From positions 1,124,912-1,188,911 of the forward strand of contig JXTC01000019.1 of NCBI GenBank assembly GCA_002914845.1: a DNA stretch of 64,000 nucleotides, in the 5' to 3' direction. The position numbers and the translations under genes were made by a program. The DNA comes from Trema orientale. Taxonomy: Eukaryota; Streptophyta; Magnoliopsida; Rosales; Cannabaceae. Of this stretch, positions 46,868 to 58,446 are shown piece by piece (position 1 is the first letter of the stretch; each line of letters starts with the position of its first letter). Under the pieces are notes generated by a model that worked only from the letters and a program-made list of their open reading frames with translations, had not been told where the DNA came from and searched no databases.

Positions 46868-49213
46868 ATGAACGCCGGACCGGGCAGCAGAAACTTCTTC
46901 GTGGGCCTACTCAAAAGCGCCACCTCTCTCTCTCAGCTCAGTCAAACCCACGCTCAGGTCATCGTCCACGGCCTCCAATACGATCTCGCCATTGTCACCA
47001 AACTCACCCACAAGCTCTCTGACGTCAAAGCCATACACAAGGCACGCCACCTCTTCCTCACCATTCCCAACCCAGACTTGTTCCTCTTCAACGTCCTCGT
47101 AAAGGGCTTCTCCAAAAATGAATCTCCATTGGCTTCCATATCTCTCTATGCCCATTTGAGGAACAACACCTCTCTTACTCCTGATGAGTTCACATACGCC
47201 TTTGCTATATCGGCCGCTGCCGGTTTCAAGGACGACAAGTATGGGATTCTGTTGCACTCGCACTCGGTCGTTGATGGGTTGGCGTCGAATTTGTTTGTTG
47301 GGTCTGCATTGGTTGACTTGTACTTTAACTTCTCGCAGGTTGAGTTAGCACAGAAGGTGTTTGATGGAATGTCGGAGAGGGATACGGTTTTGTGGAACAC
47401 AATGATTTCTGGATTGGCGAGGAATTGCTGTTTTTTCGGTTCGATACGTGCTTTTTCAGATATGTTTGCACGTGGAATGCCGTTTGATTCGAGAACTTTA
47501 GCAGCGATTATTCCTGCCGTGGCGGAGCTGAATGAGTTGCAAGTGGGGATGGGAATTCATTGTTTGGCTATGAAGGAGGGTATGGATTATGATGTTTATG
47601 TGCTTACGGGATTGGTTTCGTTATATTCGAAATGTGGGGAGATTGACACAGCAAGGTTCTTGTTTGGGAAGATCAGTCATCCGGATGTGGTCTGCTATAA
47701 TGCAATGATTGCTGGTTATGCTAGTCATAATGATACAGAGTCCTCGCTGAGGCTTTTCAAGGAATTGCTTGCTTTCGGGGAGAAAGTAAATTCAAGCACA
47801 ATTGTGGGCTTGATTCCTGTATCTTATCCTTTTGGTCATCTGCAACTTACTAGCTCTATACAGAGTTTCTGTTTGAAGTCAGGTTTTCTTTCAGACTCTT
47901 CTGTTTCAACTGCATTAACGACTGTTTACTGTAGGCTGAATGAAATAGAATCTGCAAGACAGCTTTTTGACGAATCACCAAAGAAAAGTTTGGCATCTTG
48001 GAATTCCATGATCTCAGGTTATACTCAAAATGGGCTAACAGAGATGGCAATATCTCTTTTTAGGGAAATGATGTCTGTGTTTAGTCCTAATCCTACCACC
48101 ATTACAAGTATTCTTTCAGCCTGTGCTCAGCTTGGTATCCTAAGTCTTGGAAAATGGGTCCATAACTTGATTGAGAGCAAAAATCTCGAGTCTAACATAT
48201 TTGTGAAAACGGCTCTGGTTGACATGTATGCCAAGTGTGGGAGCATTGTGGAGGCTCGGGAATTATTTGATTTGATGACTGAGAAAAATGTAGTCACTTG
48301 GAATGCGATGATATCCGGATATGGCCTCCATGGTCATGGAAATGAAGCACTTGAGCTTTATAATGAGATGTTGCATACTGGGGTTGCCCCGAATGGGGTT
48401 ACTTTTCTTTCTATCTTGTATGCTTGCAGCCACACTGGGTTGGTGAGAGAAGGAGATAATATTTTCAAGTCTATGGTTCATGATCATGGGTTTGAGCCCT
48501 TAGCTGAGCACTATGCCTGCATGGTTGACATCCTTGGAAGAGCTGGACAATTAGTACAGGCCTTGGAATTTATAAGGAAAATGCCAATTGAGCCAGGGGT
48601 TGTTGTTTGGGGTTCTTTGCTTGGTGCTTGCATGACTCACAAAGACAAAAGCATAGCACGTGTTGCTTCTGAAAAGCTATTTGAATTGGACCCAGGAAAT
48701 ACTGGATATTATGTCCTACTCTCTAATATTTACTCAGCTGACAGGAACTTTCCAAAGGCTGCTTTGGTACGACAAGTTGTCAAAAATAGGAAGCTGGAAA
48801 AGACTCCTGGGTGCACTCTGATTGAGATTGGTGAGACCACACATGTCTTTACGGCTGGTGACCGTAGTCATCCTAGAACGATGGAAATCTATGCAATGCT
48901 GGATAAGTTAACAGGAAAGCTGAAGGAGGCTGGATTTCAGACAGAGACTATCACTGCTTTGCATGATATTGAGGAGGAAGAGAAAGAGCTAATGGTGAAG
49001 GTTCATAGCGAGAAACTGGCCATTGCTTTTGGTCTTATTGCTACTGAACCTGGAACTGAGATTAGGATCATTAAGAATCTGCGGGTCTGTTTAGATTGCC
49101 ACAATGCAACTAAACTAATATCCAAGATCACTGAGAGAGTTATTGTGGTTAGAGACGCTAATAGATTTCATCACTTCAAGGACGGTGTCTGTTCTTGTGG
49201 AGACTATTGGTGA
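46868..49213 (+). CDS. MEF29: DYW-type pentatricopeptide repeat RNA editing factor (781 aa)
   Basis: A single uninterrupted ORF, as usual for plant PPR genes. The N-terminus leads into about a dozen PLS-type repeats with typical cores (DTVLWNTMISGLARN, SWNSMISGYTQNGL, TWNAMISGYGLHGHG, MYAKCGSI). E/E+ motifs follow (KTPGCTLIEIG), then a complete DYW deaminase domain: HSEKLA (713-718), CLDC (741-744) and a C-terminal CSCGDYW (775-781). The HxE and CxxC zinc-binding residues are present, so catalytic competence for C-to-U editing is expected. The sequence is close to Arabidopsis At4g30700 along its length. I recall that protein as MEF29 (maize PPR2263), which edits mitochondrial nad5 and cob transcripts; target sites here are inferred only from orthology. 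Convergent with CESA7, 1.18 kb apart. Confidence 0.93.
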   Translation: MNAGPGSRNFFVGLLKSATSLSQLSQTHAQVIVHGLQYDLAIVTKLTHKLSDVKAIHKARHLFLTIPNPDLFLFNVLVKGFSKNESPLASISLYAHLRNNTSLTPDEFTYAFAISAAAGFKDDKYGILLHSHSVVDGLASNLFVGSALVDLYFNFSQVELAQKVFDGMSERDTVLWNTMISGLARNCCFFGSIRAFSDMFARGMPFDSRTLAAIIPAVAELNELQVGMGIHCLAMKEGMDYDVYVLTGLVSLYSKCGEIDTARFLFGKISHPDVVCYNAMIAGYASHNDTESSLRLFKELLAFGEKVNSSTIVGLIPVSYPFGHLQLTSSIQSFCLKSGFLSDSSVSTALTTVYCRLNEIESARQLFDESPKKSLASWNSMISGYTQNGLTEMAISLFREMMSVFSPNPTTITSILSACAQLGILSLGKWVHNLIESKNLESNIFVKTALVDMYAKCGSIVEARELFDLMTEKNVVTWNAMISGYGLHGHGNEALELYNEMLHTGVAPNGVTFLSILYACSHTGLVREGDNIFKSMVHDHGFEPLAEHYACMVDILGRAGQLVQALEFIRKMPIEPGVVVWGSLLGACMTHKDKSIARVASEKLFELDPGNTGYYVLLSNIYSADRNFPKAALVRQVVKNRKLEKTPGCTLIEIGETTHVFTAGDRSHPRTMEIYAMLDKLTGKLKEAGFQTETITALHDIEEEEKELMVKVHSEKLAIAFGLIATEPGTEIRIIKNLRVCLDCHNATKLISKITERVIVVRDANRFHHFKDGVCSCGDYW

Positions 49214-50396
49214 AGAAAATAATTCTTGCAGGATAAGGTATGAAGGTATGGTGATGCAAGATCTGGTTTTGCATTATCCTATGATTTACATGGTGACAAT
49301 TAAAAGTGGATTCACCATCAGAATGCACGAAACTTAACCAATTTGCTAACAAATGCATTTTTGATTCATAGAAATTGATGAAATTGAATGTTACCTGTGT
49401 CCTCCTATGTTGTATTGTTGCATCTTAAGTTTCGATTTTCCTGAACTGCGTATTAACATGTTTCTTTAGTCCAGTTTTTTCAAGTATATGGCAAGCCCTT
49501 TGAGCATTATGCTCATTTAACAAGGGTATATTCAAATGTATCTAGATAGTTGTTGTTTTGCTTGATTTTTATAAGAATTTATGTAATAATATTGTCATCA
49601 GTTGCAATCTGGACCATAAAAGATTGTTGGTATTAACAAAAGAAGTTCTAATGTACTATTATACTTGTATGCGTCCAATAAGCATGTCTAGTTGGTTCCA
49701 TTGTTTGTTTATGGAATAATTGGTTTCTTTTTTATTTATTAAACAGATTCTTCCGTACTAATAATTTCTTGGGATGGTTATACATCCAGAGACATGTTTG
49801 AAACTCATACCCGAAATGTTTATTCTTTACTTTGCTCAGCCCAAAACCAGAATTGACTCAAGTTTTTTAGAGCTCATTGGGGTATAGATTAGTGAATTCA
49901 ATTTGAATTTGATTTCTGTCAGTATATAGGAGGCTACCACTGCAGATGAGGACAAAGGAAGGAGGAACACTTCTTTCCTTCAGGAAGCAATACTTCTCAG
50001 GTACAGTGCAAATCACTTAAACTTCACTCAATTTTCTTAGTTTTTTGGACTTGAACAATAGAGCTATACAGCTTTACTTCACCCTCTATCCCTCAAACTA
50101 GATGCAAATGGTGCAAAATAACAAAACCATATACAAAATTTAGAACCATAAGTTGTGAATTAATTTCGAAAAGCTGGTACTTATGAACAGCATCATAAAC
50201 AACAGTTCCAATTCACTTGCAAAACTGGGTACGTACATTGAATTTATGCTACACAAAAATTTCACTCTATCTTATTCATTCTTAAGAATCTGCACTGTCT
50301 TTGTTTATACATCATACTCACATAAACAAGAATACACCTTGTATCTTGTGGAGATGCACACATTTAAAGGAGGACAAAAGTGAGTGCAAAATATTT
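49214..50396. other. Spacer between convergent PPR and CESA7 genes
   Basis: It holds both 3' UTRs. No other gene is seen. Short ORFs here are chance. Confidence 0.5.
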
Positions 50397-53300
50397 TCAG
50401 CAATTGAGTCCACATTGCTTAACATCAGGCCCCTTGGTCTTCATTACAAATGGGTCAATCCGGACCCAAAGTAAGGAGAAGATAGAAGCCAAAAGCACTG
50501 ACCATATCACAACAATTGTTGGTGTTCTGTTCTGCCGCCCCATCAGACCTTTAAGGAAGGGGTAGAGATGGACAATCACCCAGAATGCAAAGAAGAGCTT
50601 TCCAAAGAGAGGTCCCCATGATTGGTATCCATTGTTTATGGCATCTGCAATGCCAGCAACAACTCCAACAATGTTGATGATTAAGAGAGTGGTTGGAGGA
50701 ATTAGGAGTGTTGTCCATTTAAAGGCATACAACTCTCCAAACTCCTCATCATCTGTTGCCTTTGATGTGACAGTAAAGTTGGTGTCAATTCCAGCCAAAA
50801 TCTTCAGAAGACCTTGCACAACAGCAAACAGGTGAGCTGACACACCACCAATGACCCAGAACTGCTCATTTCTCCACCACTCTTCAATGCTAACTCCACT
50901 CCATCTCAGCTCAAGAATGCCCGTCGCGAAGATAGATATAAACAGAGAAATGAAGAAGAGACTGGCAAAGGTGCTTATCTGTATCATGAACAAATCAAAA
51001 ATAATTTTACCACCGGAAGGCAAAATGTACTGGTAAAGGAATAGTTTTCTCATATTTTGTTCAACCAGATACGCTCTAGAAAGTTTTAACTATTATGTCT
51101 AGGGAGTTGATAACAGTTCAAAATACACTTGTCATCCTGTAATTTAGTTGGAACTTATGGAGTATTTGTTGGTTTTTTTTTTCTTGCATTAGATTACTTC
51201 CTAGGTACCATAAAATATGTTCAATGAGAAAAGTTACTGCAGATAATTACCGGTGGCATGATGAATTTATCAGTGAGCAAGCAGATTGCAGGGAGGGTAC
51301 AGTAGGCAAGAAGAGGCAGGGAAGTAAAAGGGTAGACAGTTGTGTTGACATAAGCGAATCGCTCGAGCCACTTGAGCTTTCCTTCCTTGTGGCCATACCA
51401 AAGGGGACAGTGGTGACTGAAGAAGATTTCAATGGACCCTAGAGCCCACCGAAGCACCTGGTTGAGCCTATCTGAAAGATTGATGGGTGCTGTACCCTTG
51501 AATGCAGGTCTCTTTGGCATACAGTATATTGACCTCCAACCACGGCAGTGCATCTTAAAGCCAGTCAGAATATCCTCTGTGATAGATCCATAAATCCACC
51601 CTAGCTGCATAAGCAAAAAGCAAGAAAATTTTCAGTTCCATGTCTACTCTACCGTTTCCTCTGAACCTCATCATAAACACATTGTACATATATTTATGGT
51701 AATAGAATACTACAAATAACTAGGTAAGAAGCTATGTAGACAAATGACAGTTTTACAATTGGTCTTACTTCAGAATAGTTCAAAAATACGAAATGCAATC
51801 TCAAACTTGATTGAGAGATGACACTCTAACTTGAAATACTTGATGATATCCAAAAATATTATAGAATAATGGAAAAAACAATAAACTTTACCTCTCGACC
51901 CCATTCTGTTTTGTCTTCATAACCACAACTGATGACATGAATTGCTTCTTTGAGTAGGGCTGCTGGACTCGAGGAAGGAGGGACACCGCCTTCGATCATC
52001 AAGGTTGAAGTCACAAATATTGCAGACTGTCCGAATTTCTTTTCGAAATTCATCTGGGACATCAGCATCTCCTTGTCATCTTCCACAGCTACTCAGAAAA
52101 CGAACATAAATTTAGACAACTTGAAAAGGACAAGCAGCATTAGAAAGTAAGAAAAAACTTTTTTTTCTCTTTTTTTTTTAAACCGGGAAATTAGTTATAG
52201 CGTAAAGATCTCAACAAACCGTGTAGGCTTGCTCCTTCTCCATTTGCCTCGTTCTTGACATACTTGGGAAGCTTCTTGCGGCGGCCGAAGCAGGGGCAGC
52301 AGTCACAGCTCACCATCTTCGGACGCTTCGGACCCTTTGGAGGATTGTAGCCATATAAGGCTTGCCTTCTGAAGACACATCCTGTACCGACATATACCGG
52401 ACCTTGAACACCATCTAGGCCTCTCATGTTAATCTACAAAAGGAAAGGGGGAACGTAGACATTTCCGTTATAATTTACTTAAAATAGTAGCATTAAAGGC
52501 TTTTTGATGTTGAGCTTCTTGCAGTGACTTACATCAAAGAAGACTGAGTTCTTGTTGGCATATCGATCATTCTTATCAATACCATCAAATCTTTGAGGGA
52601 ACTGAACATAGCAAACATTCTTTCCCACCTGAGGGTCCATCAAGAAACACATGGCCTCTCTCACAGCCTTGCTATTGTTCACATAATGATCACAATCCAA
52701 GTTCAGCATGAAAGGAGCATTGGTAAGCACTGCAGAGACTCGAACCTGAAATTTTATAAGAAGCTATGATGTATATTTTGAATATTCTAGTACTAACAAC
52801 GCTGTTACTAGTTACCGCTAAAATACTCGCACTGATTTGCTCTGGATAGAATAAAGAGAACCATTCTATAAATGTATTTCTTACGAACTTCCATCAAGAA
52901 AACAACATTAAAGAATGCTCGAAAAGCTTACCAGGCAATTCATGGCACCGGCTTTCTTGTGATGTTGGAAACCAGGCCTTTTCTCACGAGAGACATAGAC
53001 AAGACGAGGAAGTTCATTTCCCTCAGTGTCAAGTCCTCCACTGTGACCAAGAAAAACCTGAATCATACCAGGGTGATCCTTGGTGTTGTTACCAGGCCAT
53101 GGTGTTCCATCTTGCATGATCCAACCTTCTGGAGGAGCCTTTGAAGCTTTGGCCACAAGAGCATTTACCCTCACCTTGAATTCCTCATACTCTCTCTGTC
53201 ATAAACCAGCAAATGAACAACGACTTATTAGCTATAAAAAAATTAAAAAGAAAAAAAAAGGGGCGGTGATGTATCACCGTACATGTGTTGGCAGTAAAAC

Positions 53301-56300
53301 AGAACTGTCACATGAGAAAAAGTGAGACCAACTGGATTCACTACTATGTGACAACTCTAATTCATGTGTAGCATTCTTCTTCGTGTTTAGTTAATTAATT
53401 GGGTTTGAGACAAACCTTCATAGCACGTCTCTCCTTGACAAAAGTAGGCTGAACTTTGTCCTTGAGGTAATCAATCTTCTCAGAGAAGTACATCTCAGGG
53501 GCTCTTGGCTCTATGGAAAATTTCTTGCAGAAAGGAACCCATTTCCGAGCAAACTCTGCGGTTTCAGATAAGGCTTCGAATGTGAGCATGGAAGCTCCAT
53601 CATCAGAAATGTAGCATGAGATCTTGTCAACTGGGTAGTCCATTGCCAAGATTGAAAGCACTGTGTTGGCTGTAACAAGAGGAGGCTCCTTCATTGGGTC
53701 CACTGTACTTACAAACACATCAACTGGAGCAAGCATGTTTGGCTCTCCCTCCCTCTCAAACCTACATAAATAACCGGTTAATTACACATGATTACACATA
53801 CATGTAGGACTATATTTCATAATCAGAATTCTCCCAACTTGTTTTGCTGAACTCAAGATTGAAATCGGGTCTACTCATTGAATCCTATAATCTGTAAGAG
53901 GCAGAAAATTCAAGCATGTTACTAAATGTAGGTCCCCCCCAAAACATATGGAAGTAAACTATGAGCCTGACAATTCGATTTAGCCCCCATGGATAAGTGA
54001 AAATAGATAGGTTTAAACTAAAACATTTAAGCCTATGAAGTTGTTTGATCGAAAGTTTATGTCAACTAATTGAGTTAATTAGTAAAGCCACTTGGCGTTG
54101 GATCTTAGGACCTTAATAAAAAAAAATGTTCAACAAATGAGAAACTTCTTTGTCAAAAATCTATACTTCTTAACTCTCTTTCTTTTTTCTTTTTTTTTTT
54201 TTCCTAATTAAGTGTACTAAATTTATGCGTACCTGATTGAGAGACGATCAAGATAGGTCTCACGATCAATAGGGAACCATTTGGGGAACTGATCAAGAAT
54301 CCATGAAAAGGCAAACCATATTTCACATACCACCGAAGTCAACCAGAGACCAATGGATTCATGAACCGGGTTCAGAAGTCTATATCGAAGGAACAGGGCC
54401 AAGATGAACAGCCGAGCCACAATCACCATTCGATATGGATTGATCCTGCTTGATGGGAGTGGCACTTTTCTTGATAGTGGCTGCCTTGCCTCATCTATCC
54501 TGCATGAGTTCAAACAATTGTACACCAAATATATAACATCAGTTCAAGAAATCATAATTTGCTATATATACATATATATATAGATTAATACGTGTGTATA
54601 TATAATACATATATGTTACATACATGGCCATGTCCGGATCATTAGAGTCATCATGAGGGTCAGGACCAAGATTTCCTTGCTGCATTTTCCAATCATCCAT
54701 CCATCCTCCCTCTTTCTTTTCATCCCATCTAGCACTCCCTGCATTTGCAAAAACGTTCTACTAAATTGAATTGATTCAAAACATGTCAATATTGGCATAC
54801 AAGTCTTATCTTTAATTTTTGTGATGACATATTCTCTAACAGCTTAAGCTTTTGATCCTAGACAGTCTATCAATGTTTTTAAGATTTAGTTGGATATATA
54901 TATATATATATATAGAGGAGGTTTCAATGCTTACGTCTCCATGGGTAATCATCATTAAAATACGTGTAATAATAAATTTATTATTTAAATTAGGAAACTA
55001 CTAAGTTGACTTTCTAAAAAAAATTTATAATATCAATGCCAATTAATTACAATAAATTTTACTGCCCAATTACCAATGTAATTAAAACCGTTAGATTTTC
55101 ATCCAACGGCTAAAAAAACAGTAACTATCAATGGGTAAATATAGCAGTAACCATTGAAACCTCACAAAATATTTATACCTGGTTCAGAAACTGGATAGGG
55201 GTGAACTCGCTTATGCAGAGAAGAAGACAACATTTGCTGATCGTGACCATGGGATGCCAATGGAAATTCTCCACTGACCTATATACATATGTTTATTATA
55301 TATAAATCAGAAAGAACAGTTAATTTGATTATATTAATGAATGTGCATATCTATATATATTTATACGTGTATATGTAACATCAATTATATGTACCTGTCT
55401 GCTTCTAACACCAGCAATAACAGGTGGAAATTGGCCACTGGTGTCCTCATCATCATGACCTCTTCCATAGCTCATCTTGCCATGAAGCATGGCGTCCACA
55501 ACATGTTCTTGCCTTTTCTTCTCATCTTCAATGTTGAACTCATGTTCGATATCATCAATGTCTTCCTCGTCGTCATCTCCCTCCACTCTAGGACTCCCTA
55601 ATTCAACAATAACGTCACCACAAAACAATATTATATCCAACAAAAACCATTATCACCAATATATATATATATATATATCTAAACTTCTAACTTCTTTTTT
55701 TCTCTCCAAAATTAATCTATATTTTATAGACTATACATGTGTGTATATACATTAATACGTATACGACATACAATTTTGAGACACTTGCAAATTTGGGTTT
55801 TCTTCATTTTGTGTTTTTACACAACTAACATGGTTATATATATATATATATATTTGCTAATAAACTAACATGTTTATATCCGTATATGTGTAATATGTAC
55901 ATGCATATATATAGGCATAGTACCTTTGAGACGTTTGTATCTGGTTTTGCACTGAGGGCAATTTTGGGAGCCTTCTCTTCTCTCGTACTCATAGCAAGGA
56001 CGGCAGACAGGAAAACCACATTCATTACAGGCAACAAACAACTCTCCATCCACAGTTAGTCCCACTTGGTCTCCACATATCTCACACACTTGACCATCCA
56101 AGTTCCTCAACGTCTTCGGCTGCACCCATTTATATACATATATATATATATATAACACACCAATCAATTAAAATCTATTACTAAACTCAAAAGGATATAT
56201 AGTAGTAAATATCATTTCTAGCTAGCATACTATTAATGGTCACACCCACGTAATAGTTCATAATTTCTTGTGTGTACGCGTGTATATATATATATATATA

Positions 56301-56633
56301 AATATATATCAAGTACAGTTCTATATATATTCAATTTCAGCTCTAGTTAACAAAAATATTTGAATACTATGAATATTATCTCTAGTGGTATTAATTGTCA
56401 CGTAATATAAGATAGTATAATTATATGGTTGCAACTATATAGCTATACTTGTTTTATGTGTATTGCGAAACATTTATAACTAGTCATCAATAGAAGTTTT
56501 CATTTCTTATACTTTGCATGGAATGAATGTTATAAATTAAATTGACGTAATAATGTACCTCTTCATGGCCGTGGATGACGACGAGTTCATTCCGGTTGTG
56601 AGATCCGGCAACGAGTCCGGCACTGGCTTCCAT
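50397..56633 (-). CDS. CESA7: Cellulose synthase catalytic subunit CESA7, secondary wall (1041 aa)
   Basis: Thirteen exons: 56633-56559, 56119-55924, 55597-55395, 55278-55179, 54738-54624, 54499-54233, 53761-53416, 53195-52932, 52745-52533, 52433-52220, 52088-51892, 51604-51251 and 50978-50397; 3126 nt, all in phase. Makes beta-1,4-glucan from UDP-glucose in the plasma-membrane rosette. N-terminal RING-type zinc finger with eight Cys (residues 37-82), acidic variable region, two N-terminal membrane helices in exon 6. Catalytic motifs: DDG (372-374), DCD (539-541), TED (739-741), QVLRW (779-783). FTVTSK and the remaining helices lie in exon 13; it ends KQCGLNC. The start [20 protein letters not shown], the RING and the tail match CESA7 (Arabidopsis IRX3) better than primary-wall CESAs, so it should act with CESA4 and CESA8 in xylem and fibres. 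No broken residue is seen. Confidence 0.96.
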
Positions 56634-57000
56634 GGTGAGATGAGGAGTTGTGGTACACTGAGGGAGAGAGAAAGGAATGAGGTGTGGAGTGAGAGAGAGA
56701 AAGAGGGGGTATCTTAAGAATGGAAGAAAAAGGAATTATGGGATTTTTTTTTTGGTGTGAAGCTCTCTCACCTAATGAGCCCACGTAATTAGGGGAGAGA
56801 GAGAGAGATAGAGAGAGAGAGGGTGAGGGTGGTAGTGTTGTTGTTGTTGGTTGCAGGGTCCCCATTGCCATGAAGTTAAGCTTCAGCTATTTTCTTTCAA
56901 CTACCATATAGTATTCCTCATGTGCATATGCTTTCCTTCTTCATTAGCTTATCTCTTGGCAGCTTTTCACAACGACCACCTAGTTTTCATGTCTTATTCT
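56634..57000 (-). promoter_or_regulatory. CESA7 5' UTR and core promoter
   Basis: The leader is rich in GA/CT (for example 56794-56821). A TATA-like CTATATGG lies on the minus strand at about 56915-56908, some 275 nt before the ATG. ACCTAAT (56770-56776, plus strand) matches the MYB46-type secondary-wall element ACC(A/T)A(A/C)(T/C). Such short motifs occur often by chance, so this is suggestive only. Confidence 0.4.
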
Positions 57001-57834
57001 TTACATTTTTTTTTTCTTTTCATTAAATAATTTTTCGTTTCTGTATTAATCTAGCGATATATAACACTTTATCCAACTTTTGTTACATGCAAAAAAAAAA
57101 AAAAAAAAGACTGATGGGTATTTAATTTCCCAGTTCCCACTGATTTAGTTGTCTTTACGCGGTTGTTACTCGTTATAATATTTAATATTTTACTATGTCT
57201 TCATATTAATGATTTTAATACATTTTCTCGAAAAATAAAAAAATACGTCTAAATATTGGTAACAATACATGAAATAACGTAAAATTCGGAAAACCCATTA
57301 GGACGTGCACCTTCTAGTTGCCATGATTGCTTAAGGAATGGTTGACAATGAGAAAATTCTTTTACAATTTGTTACATTGCTATATTTTCTTTTAGTAGGG
57401 TATGACGAAATTATTTCTAATCGGGAAAACAAAAAAAAGAAAAACAAAACAAAACTACTCCCCGTATTTTAATTAATGAAATAACAGTTTCGGCTCGTAA
57501 AAGTAATAAAGTTATCCTTGTATTAACTTTTACTTTTTTTATATGAAGTGCCATTGGTGAAATAGTCTATTTATCAATAAAATTACAAAGGTAACTCTCT
57601 TTTCCATTTCCTTGTTACATTTGAATTCTACTATGCTTTATAATATTATTAAAATGTCTTAAGCCATAAATAATATTATTAAAATGTCTTAAGCCATAAG
57701 ATATGAGAGTGAATAAAAGAGTAGTCCTAATATTGCTCGAATATTAAATACAATTTATTTCTAAAAAGTTCTAGAAATTTAAAAAAAAAAGTTTTGTTAT
57801 AAGATCAAAAAAGTAGTGCGACTATTTGAATATA
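57001..57834. other. Distal upstream of CESA7
   Basis: AT-rich DNA with poly-A tracts. AATAATATTATTAAAATGTCTTAAGCCATAA is a short direct duplication (about 57641-57698). No gene is seen. Confidence 0.4.
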
Positions 57835-58446
57835 GGGGAATTATATATTTTGACCCTCATTTAAAATATGTGATGAAAAAAATGGACAAATTATAAATCA
57901 TTTATAAAATTATAATTTTCATTTAATGACACTTTTGGACTTCTAAATTACTCTCAACTTGACCGCGGTTGAAAATTTTTGACCAAGTCAAAAAAGACAA
58001 AAGTGATGGAGACGACACCGAAAAAGTAGTCGACCATGTTCGATCGAGGTCAAAATTTTTTGACCAGTAGCTCGATCCCGGTCGAAATTTTTTTTGAATG
58101 AGATCAAAATTTTCTGACCGCTGGTCAAAAATCAGTTGGAACGACTGAAAGAGGTGACAAAACAAGTTTGATTGTAGTCGAAATATTTTGGCACTAGTCG
58201 AGCGTACGCACCACTAGGATCGGGATTGGGATCGACGGTGGTAGCAGGGTGCTGTAAGAGATGGTAGTGATAGAAGTAGTTTAGATTTTATTAGATAAGA
58301 ATGTATTTTAGAGTGAGTTAGAGAATAGGGTATTCAAGTAATTTTACATGTATGACATGATAATGATGGTTAGCTTTGTGAATATTTATGGATGCGTCCC
58401 TTTTTCCGTCATGGGGGCTTAAGAGACCTCTATATATAAATTTCCC
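57835..58446. mobile_element. TIR element with internal GGTCAAAA/TTTTGACC array
   Basis: The left end GGGGAATTATATATTTTGACC mirrors the right end (reverse complement GGGAAATTTATATATAGAGG). The interior between 57956 and 58200 has many TTGACC/GGTCAAA words, often as near-palindromes, e.g. GGTCAAAATTTTTTGACC at 58048-58065. Short open frames inside are repeat artefacts. Probably a non-autonomous DNA transposon. Confidence 0.6.

Noticed and set aside
46907-47263. 118-aa minus-strand ORF
   Set aside because: Antisense shadow of the PPR coding sequence.
51224-51442. Several plus-strand ORFs within CESA7
   Set aside because: Antisense to CESA7 exons 12, 11 and 8; no independent support.
57923-58165. 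80-aa ORF with repeated FDLD/FDLIQ words
   Set aside because: Produced by the GGTCAAAA/TTTTGACC repeat array in a transposon.
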